Shown here: one piece after another, positions 38,148 to 47,057 of the stretch
How positions within the stretch are numbered: position 1 is the first letter of the stretch
How the letters are laid out: the number at the start of each line of letters is the position of its first letter
Source of the DNA: Cellulophaga sp. BC115SP
GTDB lineage: Bacteria; Bacteroidota; Bacteroidia; Cytophagales; Spirosomataceae
Direction: 5' to 3'
Assembly (NCBI RefSeq): GCF_009905545.1
Contig: NZ_JAAALB010000002.1
Coordinates: 281,764 to 345,763, forward strand
DNA: 64,000 nucleotides
Program-made: the position numbers and the translations under genes
Notes under the pieces: generated by a model
Database searches by the model: none
The model's input: the letters and a program-made list of their open reading frames with translations, nothing else
What the model was told of the DNA's origin: nothing

Positions 38148-39020
38148 ATGACTAAAATTATCCGAGAAATTACTCCATTGACACAAAGTGATTGCTTTAC
38201 CTTTTTTTCAAGGGTAAAAAAAGAGTTTAACTTTCCCCTACATACGCATGAGGAGTTTGAAATAAACTTTATCATGAATGCCAAAAATGCCAAGCGCATT
38301 ATTGGTGACCACTCCGACAATATTGAAGATTTAGAATTGGTATTGGTTGGTAGCAATCTCCCACACGCATGGTTCACACATCAGTGTGAAAGTGAAGAAA
38401 TTCATGAGGTGACTATCCAATTTCATCGAGATTTATTTGATGAAAAATTCTTGAAAAGAAATCAGTTAAGTTTTATCAGAACACTTTTAGAACGTTCGTC
38501 AAAAGGTATCTTGTTTTCGCCCGAAACGGCTCAAGCTTTAAAGCATCGCTTTTTGAATTTACACCAAAAAAGTGGATTTGATTCTGTTCTCGAACTGATG
38601 TCAATTTTACATGATTTGTCGATTTCGAGAAATATGCGAACGCTCTCAAACACGTCTTTTTCGAACGACTCACTATCCTACAACAGTCGTCGTATCGAAA
38701 AGGCGTTTGAGTATATGCAGGCCAACTATGACAAGAATATTACACTCGAAGAAATGGCAAAATTGGTCGGAATGACAGAGGTATCTTTTAGTAGATTTAT
38801 CAAAAAACGTACTGGAAAAACTTTTGTAGACAGCCTCAACGAAATCAGAATTGGGCACGCCTCTCGCTTGCTGATTGATACAACGCATACTATTGCTGAA
38901 ATATCCTACCAAACGGGTTTCAATAATTTGTCTTATTTCAATCGTGTTTTTAAAGCTAGAAATAGCTGCACTCCCAAAGAGTTTAGAGAAGATTTTTCTG
39001 GGACAAGAACCTTTATTTGA
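38148..39020 (+). CDS. AraC-family transcriptional regulator of the mannan locus
   Basis: 290 residues. The N-terminal part (about 15-100) is cupin-like: FNFPLHTHEEFEINFIMNAK and LVLVGSNLPHAWF. The C-terminal part (about 185-285) has the paired AraC helix-turn-helix motifs: NITLEEMAKLVGMTEVSFSR then TIAEISYQTGFNNLSYFNRVFKA, and KEFRE. It probably binds a sugar in its cupin pocket. Being divergent from susC and separated by a 292-base promoter region, it is the likely activator of the locus, in place of the hybrid two-component systems often used. Confidence 0.92.
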   Translation: MTKIIREITPLTQSDCFTFFSRVKKEFNFPLHTHEEFEINFIMNAKNAKRIIGDHSDNIEDLELVLVGSNLPHAWFTHQCESEEIHEVTIQFHRDLFDEKFLKRNQLSFIRTLLERSSKGILFSPETAQALKHRFLNLHQKSGFDSVLELMSILHDLSISRNMRTLSNTSFSNDSLSYNSRRIEKAFEYMQANYDKNITLEEMAKLVGMTEVSFSRFIKKRTGKTFVDSLNEIRIGHASRLLIDTTHTIAEISYQTGFNNLSYFNRVFKARNSCTPKEFREDFSGTRTFI

Positions 39021-39209
39021 TTTCGGATGGGGGATTTTTGATTGCGGATTGAAATTGTTATTTATAAGACATTACTAGTTCAAGACTTTGTCTTGGACTT
39101 ATTTTTTATACAGTTTATAAACTGAAACAAATGATAGTCCGAGACTAAGTCTCGGACTAGACAAGAAGGTAATTTTTATTCCGAAATCGTCAATCCAAAA
39201 TCTAAAATC
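39020..39209. repeat. Cluster of palindromes between AraC and BNR_4 genes
   Basis: Three dyads in one spacer: 39077-39086/39090-39099 (AGTTCAAGAC/GTCTTGGACT, one wobble), 39111-39124 (CAGTTTATAAACTG, perfect) and 39135-39146/39148-39159 (TAGTCCGAGACT/AGTCTCGGACTA, perfect). Outer GGATT-rich arms (39033-39051 and 39191-39209) are inverted and similar. The genes converge here, so some may terminate transcription. Confidence 0.75.
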
Positions 39210-39220
39210 ATATTGCCTCT

Positions 39221-40645
39221 CTAAGGCTTGATTTGATACTCCAATATGCTCAAAGGAGAAGACATGCCAGCTTTGGTAGGAGGAGCTTGCTGCATTAGAG
39301 ATATAATTCCAGTTTGTTGGAAACGAGAAACATCGGGCTTGGGTTCGAGAATACTAAGATGATGAGTATCGATGCCAACGATTTTCCACTTCTTCCATTG
39401 GCTCTCACTCGTAGCTTTCAGAATCACCAACTCCCCTTTTTCAAAATAGATAGAGTGCGTTATTTTCTCGCAAGCTGATTGTCTATAGTAGAGAAGATAC
39501 AAATGGTCATTGGCGTCAAACAAGATTTGTGGGCGTGTGCCTGCCTGAGCGATGATAAGTTTTTCATACCATTTGCCATTGGTATCTCGCCACAAATGAT
39601 AATATCCGCTAGCCTTTCTATCCCAAAAATCTCCTTCTTTAAAAGGCTTATTCGGTAATTTGCTCCAGTACACTATATGAGTTCGCCCCTTTGAGTCTAC
39701 TGCCTGCGCCTGCTGATTCATCAAAGACTGTTTACGATTAATGGTTCGAATAATCGAGTGTTTGGACGCCACATTCATCAATATATTCGAATCGGCATGG
39801 GCGATTATTTCACCACGATTATTTTTCCACGATTTTCCTTGGTCTTTACTGAATGCATATATCCAATCATGGTTTGCTCCATCAGCTTTTTCACGCCAAG
39901 TAAATGTGGTATAAAGCACTCCATTTTTGTCATAATCCCAACCATTATAGTAGGCATTTCGAGAACGACTATTATCCAAATCATCTTCAAAATAGCCCTC
40001 TGGACTATCAATTGCATGGCGTTCTTGCCATTGAGATTTTTGAGCTTTATAAGTTGCCATCCAAGTTTGACCATCACCACTTTTACCTTTTCTATAAAAA
40101 AGTTGCAGATTTCCGTTGGGCATAGACACAAAACTTGGATAGCTTACCTCCTCTATTTCTTCATCCAATTGATGCGAAAGCGGTAAAAACTGGCTTAGTT
40201 TCCAAGATGTTTTTTCAGGAAAATCTAATAAATATTTTTTCGAACGGATATAGTTAAGCGTATTATTATGATGGTCGAATGCGATATGAAGCGTACCGTC
40301 ATTGGCACAAAAACCCAATGAAATGGTATTATGAGCATCGTCTTTACTCAGAATGTACGGGAAAATAAGGATATCTATTTTGTTAGTGCGAAGGTTTCTC
40401 CGAAAAATACAAAGCTGGCGACTAGCATTATAAAATCCTCCGTATTGAAAGCTTTTATAGGTTGCTAATGCTTCTTTTTGAAAAGCCTGCCCATTGATAT
40501 TTAGTCCATAATCACCTTGAACGGTCAAGGCTTTAAAAGTCAACAAGATAGTCTTTATAGGTTTGATTGGCTTTTGAGCAATGCTTCCATGAACAAAGCT
40601 CATAAATACGATGAATAAAACTTCTTTAATAAAATGTCGGTTCAT
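39221..40645 (-). CDS. Secreted BNR_4-family protein (seven-bladed propeller, possible lyase)
   Basis: 474 residues with signal peptide (MNRHFIKEVLFIVFMSFVHGSIAQ). The body follows the BNR_4 pattern: FDHHNNTLNYIRSKK, YPSFVSMPNGNLQLFYRKGKSGDGQ split over the motif, RSRNAYYNGWDYDKNGVLYT, HDWIYAFSKDQGKSWKN (an Asp-box) and GRTHIVYWSK. Families with this fold include ulvan and related polysaccharide lyases (PL24, PL25), although many members are uncharacterised. The neighbouring pectate lyase supports a role in uronate-containing polysaccharide breakdown. Catalytic residues cannot be assigned with confidence. Confidence 0.8.
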   Translation of the reverse strand: MNRHFIKEVLFIVFMSFVHGSIAQKPIKPIKTILLTFKALTVQGDYGLNINGQAFQKEALATYKSFQYGGFYNASRQLCIFRRNLRTNKIDILIFPYILSKDDAHNTISLGFCANDGTLHIAFDHHNNTLNYIRSKKYLLDFPEKTSWKLSQFLPLSHQLDEEIEEVSYPSFVSMPNGNLQLFYRKGKSGDGQTWMATYKAQKSQWQERHAIDSPEGYFEDDLDNSRSRNAYYNGWDYDKNGVLYTTFTWREKADGANHDWIYAFSKDQGKSWKNNRGEIIAHADSNILMNVASKHSIIRTINRKQSLMNQQAQAVDSKGRTHIVYWSKLPNKPFKEGDFWDRKASGYYHLWRDTNGKWYEKLIIAQAGTRPQILFDANDHLYLLYYRQSACEKITHSIYFEKGELVILKATSESQWKKWKIVGIDTHHLSILEPKPDVSRFQQTGIISLMQQAPPTKAGMSSPLSILEYQIKP

Positions 40646-40696
40646 CAGAATGTAGTGCTAAAGATGTAACCACAAAGTAGGTGTTTTTTAAATCAT

Positions 40697-40739
40697 AAAA
40701 AAATAGGCTCTATAGAAATTCCTTCTACTGAGCCTATTT
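40697..40739 (-). terminator. Terminator of the pectate lyase gene or start-side element
   Basis: AAATAGGCTC (40701-40710) and GAGCCTATTT (40730-40739) are perfect arms; the minus strand continues into seven T. It lies 14 bases past the pectate lyase stop. Confidence 0.85.
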
Positions 40740-40752
40740 ATCTTATCCAAAG

Positions 40753-42393
40753 CTACTTTTCTGTGGGCACTACGCCATTCAATGGAACTACACTATTCAG
40801 ATATTCTTCGATGTTGGTATAACCATCTTTGTCACGGTCGGCACTTGCATCAGTTGCATCTTTGGGATTCAAGCCTTTTTGGGTTTCCCACGCATCAGGC
40901 ATGCCATCATTATCGGTATCTTTATAAGGCTTACCTGTATAGGTTGGATAGCCCCCTACTTGACTAATATCACTTATGATACCTTGTTTGTAACTATCAG
41001 CAGGCAATCTTCTCTTGATATATTGTCCTCCTGTAGGTGCTTGGGCATCTGCACTATAGACAATTTTACCCGTACGAACTTCCTCTATTACGCGTGTGTC
41101 GACAGGGTCACGTTTGGGAAGATTAGCTCCTACATTGGTCAACACGTAATCATACGCCTCTTTTGCCGAGATCTGTGTAACCTTTGCCATAGGAAATGGC
41201 TGATTGACGCGCATACTGTCAGTTTGATTACCAGCATTTGGAAGGCTTTCAATCTGAATTCCTCCATCCCAATTATCCTTGGTCACACGCTCATTGCCTT
41301 CCATGATATTTCCATTGGCGTATACCTTTCCATAAAGGCTTTTACTTTCTGGCGAACGCCCCGATTCTGGTTTGAGAATACGATAACGAATGGGCTGGTT
41401 TTCAGGAGTAATAGGACCTGGTTTGTAATAGTTGTTGATGAAGTTAAAAAACGATTTATTGTCACCTCCATCAGCAGAACGATTCCACCAGTTGAAAACT
41501 ACATTATTGACAAAGCCAAAATCGCCATACATGCCAATCGAAGGATTTCTTGCCACATTATTTGCCCAAAGATTTCGCATAAAGGTACTATTCAACCCTC
41601 CGATGGTACTTCCAAAGGCATGGTTATAAGTATCTAAACATTCTGAAAAAATAGAATTTTGAATCGTAATATTTACCGTAGGTAATTTCAAAGGACTTCC
41701 TGATTCTCGGTCATATACGTGACGATACATCGACATATTTTCGTCCAATCCCCAACTTGCTGACACGTGGTCAATCATAATATTACCTACCACATTACCA
41801 CCTATAGCATCATCACGACGAGTAACTTTAGTCTCGCCTCTTCTAAATCGCATATAACGAATAATAACATCATGGGTATCTATCAAAACCGATTCGCCAG
41901 CAATACAAATGCCATCGCCAGGAGCCGTTTGCCCAGCAATAGTAACGTAAGGAGCACGAATAGAAATAGGAGAACTGAGACGAATAATACCTGCTACATT
42001 AAAAACGATAATCCTAGCGCCACCCTGTTCGCAGGCCTCACGGAAAGAGCCAGCACCGCTATCATTGAGATTTGTCACCACATATACTTTACCTCCACGC
42101 CCACCAGTCGTGTAAGCGCCACCGCCTTCAGCCCCTGGAAATGCAGGAATAGAAGCTTTAAGCAAATCCGAAGGTTTGGAAGCATTAGGTACATAGATTT
42201 TCCCTTTCTTATGGTCTTGCTCAACAATGAGATAAGCTTTTTTCCAAGCCTCCTCTGATTTTTGCTTTGCTTCCTTTGCAGCAGCTTCTTCTTTTGCCTC
42301 TAATTCAGGCGGGATAGTTGGGTATTGCGCCATTGCGGATATACTTCCTAACAATGAAACGAACAGTACGCCTAAGCCAATTTGTTTATGCAT
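40753..42393 (-). CDS. Secreted polysaccharide lyase family 1 (pectate lyase-like) protein
   Basis: 546 residues with signal peptide. PL1-type beta-helix from about 80: AFPGAEGGGAYTTGGRGGKV, VVTNLNDSGAGSFREAC, ITIAGQTAPG-like turn (VTIAGQTAPGDGICI), VIIRYMRFRRGE, DDAIGGNVVGNIMIDHVSAS and WGLDENMSMY. The C-terminal end has thrombospondin-type-3/EF-like calcium sites (DTDNDGMPDAWE and DRDKDGYTNIEEYL). The WGLDE and IDHVS elements are typical of this secreted lyase subgroup. No T9SS domain is present. It is preceded by its own promoter candidate and followed by a terminator. Confidence 0.88.
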   Translation of the reverse strand: MHKQIGLGVLFVSLLGSISAMAQYPTIPPELEAKEEAAAKEAKQKSEEAWKKAYLIVEQDHKKGKIYVPNASKPSDLLKASIPAFPGAEGGGAYTTGGRGGKVYVVTNLNDSGAGSFREACEQGGARIIVFNVAGIIRLSSPISIRAPYVTIAGQTAPGDGICIAGESVLIDTHDVIIRYMRFRRGETKVTRRDDAIGGNVVGNIMIDHVSASWGLDENMSMYRHVYDRESGSPLKLPTVNITIQNSIFSECLDTYNHAFGSTIGGLNSTFMRNLWANNVARNPSIGMYGDFGFVNNVVFNWWNRSADGGDNKSFFNFINNYYKPGPITPENQPIRYRILKPESGRSPESKSLYGKVYANGNIMEGNERVTKDNWDGGIQIESLPNAGNQTDSMRVNQPFPMAKVTQISAKEAYDYVLTNVGANLPKRDPVDTRVIEEVRTGKIVYSADAQAPTGGQYIKRRLPADSYKQGIISDISQVGGYPTYTGKPYKDTDNDGMPDAWETQKGLNPKDATDASADRDKDGYTNIEEYLNSVVPLNGVVPTEK

Positions 42394-42453
42394 AAGTATG
42401 ATATATTTAGGGTTGAGGTGATTAAGCTATCACCTACTCGAAGTAAGACCCTA

Positions 42454-42461
42454 CAAAATTA
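42454..42461 (-). promoter_or_regulatory. Pectate lyase promoter -7 box
   Basis: The minus strand reads TAATTTTG, 61 nt upstream of the ATG at 42393. Confidence 0.45.
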
Positions 42462-42597
42462 GGCTGTGCATTAGGCTATACTATATATAATTTTTGCAGG
42501 AATTTATAGGTTTTTACCAGCAAACAAAACTAAACCAAATTGAGGCATAGGTTATTGATGTTTTCATTATTACTTAGTCTATGCTATTAAATAACAA

Positions 42598-42655
42598 AAC
42601 GCCGTAAGTACAAAAGAAATCCAATAGTATTGGCTTCTTAGGCACCTACGGCGTT
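42598..42655. repeat. Two-tier hairpin AACGCCGTA / TACGGCGTT
   Basis: Outer arms 42598-42606 and 42647-42655 are perfect; inner AAGAAATCCAATA pairs with TATTGGCTTCTT with one mismatch. CACCTACGGCGTT resembles CACCTACAGCGCTT at 7847-7860. It may end the Spy-like gene transcript, though no clear T-run follows. Confidence 0.65.
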
Positions 42656-42689
42656 ATCATAAAACTTTATTGGTTTGATGTATAATTAA

Positions 42690-43244
42690 TTAAAAAGACC
42701 CACCACCTCTTTGGAAGCCACCGCCTCCACTAGGAGGCCCATCAAATCCACCACGGCTTTGTTGGTTTTGTTGAGAAGACTTTCGCATATCTTCACGACG
42801 TTTCAAATATTTTTCGTACTGCGCAGCGGTTAGCACTTCACTCATTTCATGATCTTTATCTTTCATGAGTTTTTCCATAATTTCTCTATTTTTCTGCATA
42901 TCCTTTTCCGACGGTCGACCATCTTCAGAAGAGTTTCTTGCACGAGAACGCATTTGTTTTTGCATAAAATCCGTTTGTGCCAAGGCATATTTTGTCGAAA
43001 TATCTGTTACGCGGTCGATTTGATCAGGATTGAGTTTGAGCTTTTTCTTCATCCATTTTACCTCCTGCTCTACCATTTTTTCTGGGTCTGGTGGCTCAGG
43101 TGTTCGTCCCTCAAAATCAGGACGCATACCACCGCCTCCACCGCCTTGAGGAGGTCCTCCGCCAAATTGAGCTGAGGTTGTCAATGAAAAACATAAAGCC
43201 GCAATAAAAGCAAAAGCACCAAGTGTTTTCTTCATCATTTTCAT
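42690..43244 (-). CDS. Small exported Spy/CpxP-like protein
   Basis: 184 residues with signal peptide (MKMMKKTLGAFAFIAALCFS) and Gly/Pro-rich flanks (GGGPPQGGGGGGMRP at the start, GGFDGPPSGGGGFQRGGG at the end). The core (about 55-150) is helical and highly charged: EVKWMKKKLKLNPDQIDRV and LTAAQYEKYLKRREDM resemble the LTxxQ motif of Spy/CpxP periplasmic proteins. These act as periplasmic chaperones or stress sensors. It is a single gene with no obvious partner. Confidence 0.75.
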   Translation of the reverse strand: MKMMKKTLGAFAFIAALCFSLTTSAQFGGGPPQGGGGGGMRPDFEGRTPEPPDPEKMVEQEVKWMKKKLKLNPDQIDRVTDISTKYALAQTDFMQKQMRSRARNSSEDGRPSEKDMQKNREIMEKLMKDKDHEMSEVLTAAQYEKYLKRREDMRKSSQQNQQSRGGFDGPPSGGGGFQRGGGSF

Positions 43245-43429
43245 GGTTATTGATTGTTAGCCCACTGAGTTTTGGAGTTTATCAACCTCGACTTGCACGC
43301 TTTGTCGAGGTTTGTTTTTGAAACTCAGTAGATTGTTTTTATGCTAAATCAACGCCACACTTGGCACACTATGATGATGTCTGATACACTTGGTACTTTT
43401 TTGTATAAAAGCCTTAATAATCTGTCTAT

Positions 43430-44401
43430 CTATTGGCTCCACTCAGTTGGAGTACGATCCCAACGATGTCCTTTCAATTCTTGTAAAAGCTGTTCAGAAA
43501 GTCCTTTTCCATCACTACAGCCCATATTGGACTCCACGTTACGGATTTTTCTCATTCCTGGAATCGTCGTAGAAATATCTGGATTGCTTAAAATAAATCG
43601 GATTGCCATTTCGGCCATGCTCATACCAGCAGGAATCAATGGACGTAACGCCTCAGCATGGTCTACACTTGAATTGAGGTTTTCAGGAACAAAATAAGTA
43701 GAGCGCCAATCTTCTGCTGGGAAAACGGTTTCTTTCGTCAAATTGCCTGTCAAGGTTCCTTCATCAAACGGTACTCGAGCAATGATTGCAATATTTTTTT
43801 CACGACACAATGGCAACAAAACATCTTCTGGATTTTGGTCAAAAATATTATAAATCACCTGAACGGCATCAATCAAATCAGTTCTCAGGGTCTCCAAGCA
43901 ATTGTTTGGCTCCCAACGATTGACACTCAAGCCCCAAGACAACACCTTGCCATCTTTAGTCAATTTGGTAATTGCCTCCTTCCATTCGTCGTGCTGTGCC
44001 CAAGCATCTTCCCACACATGGAATTGCTGTAAGTCAATAGCCTCAACACCAAGATTTTTCAAACTCTTTTCAGTGTATTCAACGATATAATCCGCAGGAA
44101 AAACGTCAGCGATATTGAAATGTGCTTGAGAAGGCCAAATTCTATTTTTCGGTGGAATTTTAGTAGCTACGTATAATTTTTTCTCAGCATGTCTTTTGAG
44201 TGTTTTATTCAAAATCTCTTCACTCAAACCATCGCCATAAGCCCATGCCGTATCAAAAAAGTTACAGCCCATTTCAATAGACTTATCCAAAGCATTGTTT
44301 ACTTCTTGTTCTTCCGAACCTGTCCAGCCAGCCATGCCCCACATACCATAACCCACCTCGCTCACTTGCCAGCCTGTACGACCAAATTTTCTGTATTCCA
44401 T
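43430..44401 (-). CDS. Aldo/keto reductase
   Basis: 323 residues from the ATG at 44401 (MEYRKFGRTGWQVSEVGYG, the standard AKR start); the TTG at 44428 would add nine residues. Motifs: NFFDTAWAYGDGLSEEIL (catalytic Asp and Tyr), VATKIPPK (Lys) and QFHVWEDAW (the His region). The C-terminus has IRFILSNPDISTTIPGMRK. NADP-dependent reduction of sugars or aldehydes is expected; the exact substrate is open. It lies 82 bases after the LacI regulator on the same strand and may be its target. Confidence 0.92.
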   Translation of the reverse strand: MEYRKFGRTGWQVSEVGYGMWGMAGWTGSEEQEVNNALDKSIEMGCNFFDTAWAYGDGLSEEILNKTLKRHAEKKLYVATKIPPKNRIWPSQAHFNIADVFPADYIVEYTEKSLKNLGVEAIDLQQFHVWEDAWAQHDEWKEAITKLTKDGKVLSWGLSVNRWEPNNCLETLRTDLIDAVQVIYNIFDQNPEDVLLPLCREKNIAIIARVPFDEGTLTGNLTKETVFPAEDWRSTYFVPENLNSSVDHAEALRPLIPAGMSMAEMAIRFILSNPDISTTIPGMRKIRNVESNMGCSDGKGLSEQLLQELKGHRWDRTPTEWSQ

Positions 44402-44483
44402 ATTCAAAGCGTTTTGATTGTATATCAATACCTCAAATTTCTTGGATTTTTTACAGAGTTTATTAGAAAGTAGAAAGGTTTAT

Positions 44484-45569
44484 TTACGAAATCGTTTTCG
44501 AAAGAGCTAAGGTAGATTCTCTAGGGATAATTTCAGATTGAAGCATAATAGACTGAAAACTCAAGGTTTTCCTTGGTTTTTCAATTTGTGCAATCAGTAG
44601 TTCTGTGGCTTTTTTGCCCATTTCTGTAGCTGGATGCTTTACTGTGGTAAGGGTGGGACTCAACACCGTAGCCAATGGAAAATCGCAGAATGACAAAACT
44701 TTCAGCTCTTGAGCAATCACCAATGCGCCCGATTTACAGGCCGACCACAAAGGCGTCACCAATTCCTCAACCGAGGCAATAACCCCATCGAAAGATTTGT
44801 CTTGTAATAATCGAAAAAAGGTATCATCCGAAATCTCTTTCGGTATCTCGACAATATGGGTTTCGGGATTAGTAATATTTTTTTCTGAAAGAGCTTTAAG
44901 AAATCCTTGCTGTCGCAGATTTAAGGTAGAATTCGATGTTCCATTCAACAAATAACCAATTTGTCGACAACCACTATCCCACAGATGTTGTACCGCTCTG
45001 TAGCCCAATTCAAATTCATTCGTTACAACCTTATGAGCCTGAATCTCTTGTGGAACCCGATCGAAAAACACTAAAGGGATATCTTGAGAAAGGAGATTTT
45101 GAATATGCGAAAACTCTTGTGTTTCGAGCGCCAACGACATCAGAAGCCCGTCAATTCTTCCCAATTGCAAGCTTTCAAGAATCATTCGTTCTTTTTCAAA
45201 ACTCTCATTGGACAAATAAATCAGGACATGATAGCCTTGCACACGAGCCACCGATTCGATACCCTTGATGACCGAAGCAAAAAAACTATTTCCAACTTCT
45301 GGAATAACAACAGCGATAGTTTTGCTTTTGTTATTGCGCAATCCGCTCGCATGAGGATTGGGTGAATACTGATATTTTGTCGCCAACTCCAATACTCTAC
45401 GCTTCGTTTCGTCACTAATTTCGTGGCTATCATTCAAGGCTTTCGAAACAGTACTTGTCGAAACATTGAGTTCTTTAGCAAGGGTTTGGATATTGATTTT
45501 GGTTTTCAAGGAACGAGTAGTAAAGGTTTTATTTCTTCTAAAAATACCCTCAGAAATATCTAAGGGCAT
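44484..45569 (-). CDS. LacI-family transcriptional regulator
   Basis: 361 residues. The helix-turn-helix is INIQTLAKELNVSTSTVSKAL with ALNDSHEISDETKRRV (about 25-70); the hinge and periplasmic-binding-like sensor domain follow (TIAVVIPEVGNSFFASVIKG, VFFDRVP, LWDSGCRQIGYLLNGT, VTTVKHPATEMGKKATELLI-type end). It binds a small sugar or related ligand and represses or activates neighbours. It starts 29 bases after the mnmE stop, so it may be read from the mnmE transcript as well; the aldo/keto reductase lies next. An extended N-terminus of about 20 residues precedes the usual start of the family. Confidence 0.92.
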   Translation of the reverse strand: MPLDISEGIFRRNKTFTTRSLKTKINIQTLAKELNVSTSTVSKALNDSHEISDETKRRVLELATKYQYSPNPHASGLRNNKSKTIAVVIPEVGNSFFASVIKGIESVARVQGYHVLIYLSNESFEKERMILESLQLGRIDGLLMSLALETQEFSHIQNLLSQDIPLVFFDRVPQEIQAHKVVTNEFELGYRAVQHLWDSGCRQIGYLLNGTSNSTLNLRQQGFLKALSEKNITNPETHIVEIPKEISDDTFFRLLQDKSFDGVIASVEELVTPLWSACKSGALVIAQELKVLSFCDFPLATVLSPTLTTVKHPATEMGKKATELLIAQIEKPRKTLSFQSIMLQSEIIPRESTLALSKTIS

Positions 45570-45598
45570 TTTTTATGGAATTTTCTTACAAAAAAAGC

Positions 45599-46957
45599 CT
45601 ACTTTCCAATACAGAACTTAGAGAAAATATTAGCTAACAAATCATCCGTAGTTATCTGCCCTGTGATTTCACCTAAGTGATGGAGCGCAAAACGAATATC
45701 TTGAGCGAGAAAATCGCCTGTAATACTGTTTGACAAACCTTCTAACACATGATTCAAAGATTCGCTGGTTTGTAATAAATGTTGATAGTGACGAAGGTTG
45801 GTCACAACGGTATCTCCTGCTTTGATTTCCTTGGTTTTGACTTTTTGAACCAATGTTTTCTGTAAGCTTTCGATATTCTGGTTTTCAGAAGCAGAAATCC
45901 AAATAATGACTGGATAGGCTTTTTCAAATTCCTGCTTTTGGTGTACACTGAGCTTATCTTGTTTGTTTCCAACTAATACGTAAGGAGCATTAAATGATTG
46001 TATTTGTTCTTCGATTTCCGCTAGACTAATTTCTGAGGCATCAAACAAATAAATAATCATACTAGCTTTTTCCATCTGTTGCAGTGTACGCTCCACTCCG
46101 ATTGCCTCAATGGTATCATTGGTTTTGCGCAAACCCGCTGTATCTATCAGTCGGAAACGAATACCTTCGATAAACAGCTCATCTTCAATAACATCGCGGG
46201 TAGTTCCTGCAATATCTGAAACGATAGCTTTTTCTTCGTTTAATAGTCGGTTGAGCAAGGTTGATTTACCAGCATTTGGCTTGCCCACAATTACAGTTGG
46301 CACACCATTTTTGATCACATTTCCCATCTCAAAACTATCAATCAAAGGCACTAATACACTCTGAATTCGATGAATCAATTGACGTAAATCGTCACGGTCA
46401 GCAAACTCTACGTCTTCCTCGCCAAAGTCTAATTCAAGCTCAATTAGCGAAGCAAAATGAATCAAAGATTCTCGTAGTTGCGCGATTTGCTTTGAAAACC
46501 CTCCTCTAATTTGATTAATGGCCGTTTGGTGCGACGCCTCCGAATCTGACGCAATCAAATCTGCTACGGCTTCGGCTTGTGCCAAATCGAGTTGTCCATT
46601 CAAAAATGCACGTTGTGTAAACTCTCCCGGATTAGCCAAGCGAGCACCATTTTTCAATAAAAGCTTAAGTATTTTCTGAATGATATAATCAGACCCATGA
46701 CATGAAATTTCGATGGTATCTTCCTTAGTGTACGAAGTGGGTGCTTTAAAAAGCGATATGAGGACTTCATCTACAATCAAATTTTGGTCGTCACGAATGG
46801 TACCAAAATGAATGGTATGCGAAGGTTGCTGATGAAGATTTTTACCTTTAAATATTTTTTGAACTACGTCGATGGTCTGAGGACCCGATACCCGAATCAC
46901 TCCGATGGCTCCTACTCCTTGCGCTGTGGCTAATGCACAAATGGTATCTTGATTCAT
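45599..46957 (-). CDS. mnmE: tRNA modification GTPase MnmE (TrmE)
   Basis: 452 residues. Full-length family member: N-terminal tetrahydrofolate-binding domain (MNQDTICALATAQGVGAIGV), helical domain, inserted G domain (about 222-375) with GKPNAGKSTLLNRL (G1), AGTTRDV (G2), DTAGLR (G3) and GNKQDK (G4), and the C-terminal CIGK, whose Cys is conserved. With MnmG it installs the 5-carboxymethylaminomethyl group on wobble uridine of certain tRNAs, in the cytoplasm. A 16-bp inverted repeat lies directly upstream of its start. Confidence 0.97.
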   Translation of the reverse strand: MNQDTICALATAQGVGAIGVIRVSGPQTIDVVQKIFKGKNLHQQPSHTIHFGTIRDDQNLIVDEVLISLFKAPTSYTKEDTIEISCHGSDYIIQKILKLLLKNGARLANPGEFTQRAFLNGQLDLAQAEAVADLIASDSEASHQTAINQIRGGFSKQIAQLRESLIHFASLIELELDFGEEDVEFADRDDLRQLIHRIQSVLVPLIDSFEMGNVIKNGVPTVIVGKPNAGKSTLLNRLLNEEKAIVSDIAGTTRDVIEDELFIEGIRFRLIDTAGLRKTNDTIEAIGVERTLQQMEKASMIIYLFDASEISLAEIEEQIQSFNAPYVLVGNKQDKLSVHQKQEFEKAYPVIIWISASENQNIESLQKTLVQKVKTKEIKAGDTVVTNLRHYQHLLQTSESLNHVLEGLSNSITGDFLAQDIRFALHHLGEITGQITTDDLLANIFSKFCIGK

Positions 46958-46969
46958 GAATGCGTTTTT

Positions 46970-47046
46970 AATCGTTTGGTATGATTGCTTTTGCTAACCA
47001 TAACGCAAAGTTAAGCATAAAGGGTTTCTTATCATACCAAACGATT
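46970..47046. repeat. 16-bp perfect inverted repeat upstream of mnmE
   Basis: AATCGTTTGGTATGAT (46970-46985) and its complement ATCATACCAAACGATT (47031-47046) flank 45 bases. It fills most of the spacer between the SCP2 gene end and the mnmE start. The arm also occurs in part at 6484-6496. Confidence 0.8.
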
Positions 47047-47057
47047 CTGCCAAAATC

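Noticed and set aside
39221..40645. Sialidase
   Set aside because: Only one Asp-box-like motif and no sialidase Arg triad seen; the BNR_4 pattern fits better.
40879..41637. 252-codon plus-strand frame inside the pectate lyase gene
   Set aside because: The other strand encodes a clear PL1 lyase; the frame shows no signal or motif.
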